Shown piece by piece: positions 6,309 to 9,794 of a DNA stretch of 9,794 nt. The notes below the pieces were generated by a model, which searched no databases, was not told the origin of the DNA, and saw only the letters and a program-made list of their open reading frames with translations. The position numbers and the translations under genes were made by a program. How positions within the stretch are numbered: position 1 is the stretch's first letter; each line of letters opens with the position of its first letter. The stretch spans positions 1-9,794 of the forward strand of contig CAMPJU010000034.1 in NCBI GenBank assembly GCA_946886995.1. The letters run 5' to 3'. Source of the stretch: an uncultured Lysobacteraceae bacterium (GTDB lineage: Bacteria > Pseudomonadota > Gammaproteobacteria > Xanthomonadales > Xanthomonadaceae).

Positions 6309-7226
6309 CTAGTCGTGGTAGCCGAGGCTGCGCAGCGCGGCCTCGTCGTTGGACCAGCCCTCGCGCACGCGCACCCAGGTCTCCAGGAACACCTTGGTGT
6401 CGAACAGCTGCTCCATCTGCTGCCGCGCGCGCGACCCGATCTCGCGCAGGCGCTCGCCACCCTTGCCGATCACGATCGCCTTCTGTCCGTCGCGTTCGAC
6501 CCAGATCACCGCGCCGATCCGGTACATCGCCCCGCCGCGCGGCGACGGCTCCTCGATGAACCGTTCGATCTCGACCGTGGTGGCATACGGCAGCTCGTCG
6601 CCGAGCTGGCGCATCAACTGCTCGCGCACCAGTTCGCCGGCCAGGAACCGCTGGCTCTTGTCGGTGATCTCGTCCTCGCCGAACATCGCCGGCGCCTCGG
6701 GCACCAGCGACAGCAGCACGTCGACCAGCGGCTCCAGTCCCTTGCGCTTGAGCGCCGAGACCGGGTGCACGCTGGCGAACTCGCGGCCTTCCGACACTTT
6801 CGCCAGGTACGGCAGCAGCGCGGCCTTGTCCTTCAGCCGGTCGACCTGGTTGACCACCAGCACCACGGGCACGCCGGCCTCGCGCAACGCGTCATGGGCC
6901 AGGGCGTCCTCGTCGTCCCAGCGACCGGCGACGACCACCAGCACGGCCGCGTCGATGCCCTCGAGCGCGCCGCGCGCGGCCCGGTTCATCATCCGGTTCA
7001 TCGCGGACCCGGTGCGCTTGCCCTGTTCGCGATGGATGCCGGGCGTATCGACCAGCAGCAGCTGGCCGCCGCGGAGGCTGGCGATGCCCAGCAGCCGGTG
7101 GCGCGTGGTCTGGGGCCGGTCCGAGACGATGCTGACCTTCGCCCCGACCAGCGCATTGACGAGGGTCGACTTGCCGACGTTCGGGCGGCCGATGACCGCG
7201 ACGGTCCCACTGCGATGCGTGTCCAT
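6309..7226 (-). CDS. era: GTPase Era, 30S ribosome assembly factor
   Basis: Essential GTPase that binds the 3' end of 16S rRNA and couples 30S maturation to growth. 305 residues. GTP-binding motifs: G1 GRPNVGKS (13-20), G2 around T40-T41 in RPQTTRH, G3 DTPG (60-63), G4 NQVD (126-129) and G5 SAL (157-159). G4 normally reads NKxD, so the Gln is notable. The C-terminal KH RNA-binding domain has [14 protein letters not shown] (251-264) and ends in [21 protein letters not shown]. The region after G3 ([20 protein letters not shown]) appears a few residues longer than in relatives I remember. The ATG at 7226 places the P-loop at residue 13, as in other Era proteins. An in-frame ATG at 7268 would add 14 unusual residues and is less likely. 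TACAAT six bases upstream may be a promoter. It lies between rnc and recO, the usual order. Confidence 0.97.
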   Translation of the reverse strand: MDTHRSGTVAVIGRPNVGKSTLVNALVGAKVSIVSDRPQTTRHRLLGIASLRGGQLLLVDTPGIHREQGKRTGSAMNRMMNRAARGALEGIDAAVLVVVAGRWDDEDALAHDALREAGVPVVLVVNQVDRLKDKAALLPYLAKVSEGREFASVHPVSALKRKGLEPLVDVLLSLVPEAPAMFGEDEITDKSQRFLAGELVREQLMRQLGDELPYATTVEIERFIEEPSPRGGAMYRIGAVIWVERDGQKAIVIGKGGERLREIGSRARQQMEQLFDTKVFLETWVRVREGWSNDEAALRSLGYHD

Positions 7227-7232
7227 CCGCCC

Positions 7233-7238
7233 ATTGTA
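7233..7238 (-). promoter_or_regulatory. Candidate -10 element TACAAT just upstream of era
   Basis: On the minus strand TACAAT (5 of 6 matches to TATAAT) stands 6 bases before the era ATG at 7226, in the 45-nt gap after rnc. That distance would place the transcript start at or next to the ATG, giving a leaderless mRNA, and no convincing Shine-Dalgarno is present. No recognisable -35 hexamer lies 16-18 bases upstream, so this is only a suggestion. Confidence 0.28.
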
Positions 7239-7271
7239 GGAGCCGTCCGTGCAGGCGGCGCGGCGCATCCG

Positions 7272-7940
7272 TCAGGCGACCGGCGAGGTCTCGATCATGG
7301 CCAGTGCGGCTTCGGCCGCCGCCTGTTCGGCCGCCCGCCGCGAGGTCCCCACGCCTTCGGTCGCGACCGCCGGGTCGGCCAGCCGGCAGGACACGCGGAA
7401 GCGGCGTGCGTGCTCGTCGCCCTCCTCCGCCTCCAGCAGGTACGCGGGCAGCGGTCGCCCGCGCGCCTGCAGCCATTCCTGCAGGCGGGTCTTGGCGTCC
7501 TTGCCCAGCTTGTGCGGCGGCGGCAGCGCCGCGATAGCCGGTTCGAACCACGGCAGCACGACCGCGCGGCAGGCTTCGAACCCGGTGTCCAGGTAGATCG
7601 CGGCAACGAGCGCCTCCACCGCATCGGCGAGGATCGAATCGCGACGGTGGCCGCCGGTCTTCATCTCGCCCGGGCCCAGGCGCAGGTGCGCGCCCAGGTC
7701 GAGCTCGCGCGCGATCGTGGCCAGCGCGGACTCGCGCACCAGCTCGGCGCGCGTGCGCGTCAATCCGCCCTCGTCCGCGCCGGGCCAGCGCGCATACAGC
7801 GCCTCGGCGACGATCAGGTTGACCAGCGCATCGCCGAGGAATTCGAGCCGTTCGTTGTGGGGCGCGCCCGCGCTGCGATGGCGCAGGGCCTGGTCGCGCA
7901 GCGCCTGGTCGCCGAACCGGTGACCGCTGCGTTCGACCAC
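7272..7940 (-). CDS. rnc: Ribonuclease III
   Basis: Double-strand-specific endoribonuclease that processes the rRNA precursor and some mRNAs. 222 residues, close to the 226 of E. coli. The catalytic domain has the signature [12 protein letters not shown] (28-39) with E33 and D37, and [10 protein letters not shown] (102-111) with D106 and E109, matching the acidic metal-binding residues of the family. The C-terminal dsRNA-binding domain spans about 148-217, from [10 protein letters not shown] to [15 protein letters not shown]. The frame stays open far upstream, but the start is taken as GTG at 7940. It overlaps the stop of the DUF4845 gene by one base (TAGTG) and begins [11 protein letters not shown], in register with other RNase III proteins. 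No Shine-Dalgarno is visible, so translation is probably coupled to the upstream gene. It is followed by era after 45 nt. Confidence 0.96.
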   Translation of the reverse strand: MVERSGHRFGDQALRDQALRHRSAGAPHNERLEFLGDALVNLIVAEALYARWPGADEGGLTRTRAELVRESALATIARELDLGAHLRLGPGEMKTGGHRRDSILADAVEALVAAIYLDTGFEACRAVVLPWFEPAIAALPPPHKLGKDAKTRLQEWLQARGRPLPAYLLEAEEGDEHARRFRVSCRLADPAVATEGVGTSRRAAEQAAAEAALAMIETSPVA

Positions 7941-8320
7941 TAGTCGGGCGCGCCGCCGCGCGTGAGGTCCTCGGAGGCCTCGAACTTGCCGACCACGTCG
8001 AGGTTGCCGATCAGCGAACGGCGCACCTCGTACTGGACGGTGATGACGTAGCCCCGACCGTCGCGGGTGATCTTGACGTTGTTGGGCTTCACGTTCTCGG
8101 CGTAGCTCACGTACAGGCGGCGGAACAGCAGGTCCTTGACCCGCGCCGGGTCCTTGGTCGCGATGCCGGGCTCTGCGGCCAGGCCGGTGAGCGCCTGCTT
8201 GACCGAGTAGAACTCCGAGTACATCGGGAACAGCTTCATGCCGATGTAGGCGAACAGGCCGACCACGCCCAGCACGATGATGAAGCCGATGAGAGTGAGG
8301 CCGCTCTGTTTGCGCTTCAT
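7940..8320 (-). CDS. DUF4845 family single-pass membrane protein with pseudopilin-like N-terminus
   Basis: 126-residue protein of the small DUF4845 family that is often found between lepB and rnc in proteobacteria; its function is not established. The N-terminus KRKQSG then [20 protein letters not shown] (residues 8-27) looks like a type IV pilin class III signal: basic leader, Gly7, then a hydrophobic helix beginning L-T-L-I. The residue at +5, normally Glu in pilins, is Gly12. The remainder (about 32-126) is a short soluble domain, expected outside the inner membrane, including [27 protein letters not shown] and [29 protein letters not shown] lies about seven bases before the ATG at 8320. 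It follows lepB by 38 nt and its stop overlaps the rnc start. The position next to signal peptidase suggests an envelope role, which is inference only. Confidence 0.88.
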   Translation of the reverse strand: MKRKQSGLTLIGFIIVLGVVGLFAYIGMKLFPMYSEFYSVKQALTGLAAEPGIATKDPARVKDLLFRRLYVSYAENVKPNNVKITRDGRGYVITVQYEVRRSLIGNLDVVGKFEASEDLTRGGAPD

Positions 8321-8358
8321 GTGTCCACCTTGCCGGGTTGGCGATCGCAGGGAGGTCG

Positions 8359-9153
8359 TTACGGGATGCTGCTGCCGACCCGGTCGAAGTCGACGCCGCC
8401 CGCGCTGCCGTCCCAGTGCATCCACACCAGGAACGCCTTGCCGCGCAGGCTGGATTCGGGCAGGAAACCCCAGTAGCGACTGTCCTCGCTATTATCACGA
8501 TTGTCGCCCATCACGAAATACTGGCCGGGCGGCACGACCCATTCGCCCTCGCCCTGCGGCGAGAAATAGCGCGGTCCGTCACGTTCCAGGATGGGGTGCG
8601 GGCGCCCCGGCAGCGCCTCGGCCAGCAATGTCGCGCCGGACATCTCCCGCCCCTGGCCCTCGCCGACGTAGCGCCCCAGCACCCGGTACTCGAACGGCTC
8701 GCCGTTCACGCTGACCACGTTGTCCTGGTACGAGACGGTGTCCCCCGGCAGGCCGATGACGCGCTTGATCCAGTCCTGGTCGGGATGGTGCGGCGGACGG
8801 AACACCACGACGTCGCCACGCTCGGGATGCCCGACCTCGACGAACTTGCGGTTGACCACCGGCAGGCGCAGGCCGTACGCGAACTTGTTGACCAGGATGA
8901 AGTCGCCGACCAGCAGCGACGGCATCATCGAGCTGGACGGGATGCGGAAGGGCTCGGCCACGAAGCTGCGCAGCACCAGCACCACCGCGAGCACCGGGAA
9001 GAAGGCGCGTGCGTAGTCGACGACCACCGGTTCCTTCGGCTCGACCAGGCCGGCGCGCCCGGCGCGGCGGCGTGCGAAGAACATCCGGTCGAGCAGCCAG
9101 ATGATGCCGGTGGCGAAGGTGAGGACCACCAGGCCGATTTCGAACCATTTCAT
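8359..9153 (-). CDS. lepB: Signal peptidase I
   Basis: Inner-membrane serine protease that removes signal peptides from exported proteins. 264 residues. Two N-terminal hydrophobic segments (about 5-21 and 50-66) flank a basic stretch with [11 protein letters not shown] (25-35). Box B is [14 protein letters not shown] (71-84) with nucleophile S75. Box D is [14 protein letters not shown] (127-140) with the catalytic general-base K130. Box E is [15 protein letters not shown] (216-230). The protein ends VGSSIP. The ATG at 9153 is 14 nt after the lepA stop. AGGGG at 9169-9165 overlaps that stop codon and is the likely, rather distant, ribosome binding site. Its natural substrates should include the YdbH-like protein encoded in this window if that signal peptide is cleaved. 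Nothing unusual is seen and identification is firm. Confidence 0.97.
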   Translation of the reverse strand: MKWFEIGLVVLTFATGIIWLLDRMFFARRRAGRAGLVEPKEPVVVDYARAFFPVLAVVLVLRSFVAEPFRIPSSSMMPSLLVGDFILVNKFAYGLRLPVVNRKFVEVGHPERGDVVVFRPPHHPDQDWIKRVIGLPGDTVSYQDNVVSVNGEPFEYRVLGRYVGEGQGREMSGATLLAEALPGRPHPILERDGPRYFSPQGEGEWVVPPGQYFVMGDNRDNSEDSRYWGFLPESSLRGKAFLVWMHWDGSAGGVDFDRVGSSIP

Positions 9154-9167
9154 CACGCGTCGGACCC

Positions 9168-9794
9168 CTACTTGTCGACCTGGAGGACAGCGAGGAAGGC
9201 CTCCTGCGGGATTTCCACCCGGCCCACCTGCTTCATGCGCTTCTTGCCTTCCTTCTGCTTCTCCAGCAGCTTCTTCTTGCGCGTCGCGTCGCCGCCGTAG
9301 CACTTGGCCAGCACGTTCTTGCGCAGCGCCTTGACCGTCGTGCGGGCGATGACCTGCGAGCCGATGGCGGCCTGGATGGCGACATCGAACATCTGCCGCG
9401 GGATCAGTTCCTTCATCTTCTCGGTCAGCTCGCGACCGCGCCGGTCGGCCTGCGCCCGGTGCACGATCAGGCTCAGCGCATCGACCTTGTCGCCGTTGAT
9501 CAGCGTGTCCACGCGCACGAACGGGCCGGCGTCGAAGCGCTCGAAGTGGTAGTCGAGCGAAGCGTAGCCGCGCGACACCGACTTGAGCCGGTCGAAGAAG
9601 TCCAGCACCACTTCGGCCATCGGCAGTTCGTAGCTGATCTGCACCTGTCCGCCGAGGTAGTTGATGCCCTGCTGCGAGCCGCGCTTCTCCTCGCACAGCT
9701 TGATGATGTTGCCAATGTAATCCTCGGGGGTGAGGATCGTGGCGCGGATGATCGGCTCGCGGATCTCCTCGACGTGGTTCACCGGCGGCAGCTT
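9168..9794 (-). CDS. lepA: Elongation factor 4 (LepA), C-terminal part; 5' end outside the window
   Basis: Translational GTPase related to EF-G that associates with the ribosome and inner membrane; proposed roles include back-translocation and help in initiation or 30S assembly. Only the last 208 codons are present (the family is about 600), so the GTPase domain is outside the window. Visible parts are the EF-G domain V-like segment ([51 protein letters not shown]) and the LepA-specific C-terminal domain ([50 protein letters not shown]). The frame is open to the window edge. It ends with TAG at 9170-9168, overlapped by the probable lepB ribosome binding site, so the pair is likely one transcription and translation unit. 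Confidence 0.97.
   Translation of the reverse strand, partial: KLPPVNHVEEIREPIIRATILTPEDYIGNIIKLCEEKRGSQQGINYLGGQVQISYELPMAEVVLDFFDRLKSVSRGYASLDYHFERFDAGPFVRVDTLINGDKVDALSLIVHRAQADRRGRELTEKMKELIPRQMFDVAIQAAIGSQVIARTTVKALRKNVLAKCYGGDATRKKKLLEKQKEGKKRMKQVGRVEIPQEAFLAVLQVDK

Noticed and set aside
7227..7268. Earlier ATG for era at 7268, three bases after the rnc stop
   Set aside because: It would add 14 residues not seen in Era and push the P-loop to about residue 27; the ATG at 7226 fits the family.
5637..7943. A 768-codon plus-strand open frame running opposite recO, era and rnc
   Set aside because: It crosses three firmly identified genes, has low-complexity composition, and is explained by codon bias leaving few stops on the antisense strand.
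8341..8348. GCGATCGC palindrome between lepB and the DUF4845 gene
   Set aside because: It resembles the cyanobacterial HIP1 octamer, but I noticed it only here and such a GC-rich palindrome is expected by chance.
7941..8498. N-terminal extension of RNase III to an upstream ATG at 8498
   Set aside because: The extension would overlap the whole DUF4845 gene and has no family similarity. GTG at 7940 fits the normal RNase III N-terminus.
8338..9300. A 320-codon plus-strand open frame opposite lepB
   Set aside because: It is an antisense shadow; lepB catalytic boxes on the minus strand are unambiguous.

Overview
The window looks like a normal, densely coding stretch of chromosome from a very GC-rich gammaproteobacterium. 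The RlmD, Era, RNase III and NagZ sequences and the gene order point to the Lysobacteraceae/Xanthomonadaceae (Lysobacter-, Luteimonas- or Xanthomonas-like). This placement comes from remembered family resemblance, not a search. Ten genes are complete or nearly so and two of them run off the ends. There are no rRNAs, tRNAs, insertion sequences, CRISPR arrays or other mobile elements that I can see. No gap between genes exceeds about 45 bases.

Right part, read on the minus strand from 9794 down to 5565: lepA (3' part) - lepB - DUF4845 membrane protein - rnc - era - recO. This is the classic proteobacterial signal peptidase / RNase III / Era / RecO operon. Spacings are tiny (14 nt, 38 nt, a 1-nt overlap, 45 nt, 9 nt), so co-transcription and translational coupling are likely. 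The products serve translation (LepA), protein export (LepB), rRNA processing and 30S assembly (RNase III, Era) and recombinational repair (RecO).

Middle: a single plus-strand gene (4821-5570) encodes a REC-Hpt two-component protein. Its start lies 16 nt from the start of the divergent minus-strand gene, and its stop overlaps the stop of recO inside a 12-bp palindrome.

Left part, minus strand from 4804 to 1: a large exported protein resembling the YdbH/AsmA-like intermembrane proteins, then a lipoprotein that looks like YnbE and YdbL fused into one chain, then rlmD (23S rRNA m5U methyltransferase, TTG start directly after the previous stop), then nagZ (peptidoglycan recycling, 3' end outside the window). 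The YdbH-like protein and the YnbE/YdbL-like lipoprotein are probably the functional pair here, a candidate inner-to-outer membrane lipid bridge with its regulator.

Most of the window is ordinary housekeeping sequence. The points worth a second look are the fused YnbE-YdbL architecture, the degenerate Hpt motif in the lone response regulator, the tight divergent and convergent gene junctions, the strong excess of TAG stop codons (7 of 10), and a Gln in the Era G4 motif. I see no clear sign of a wholly new system.
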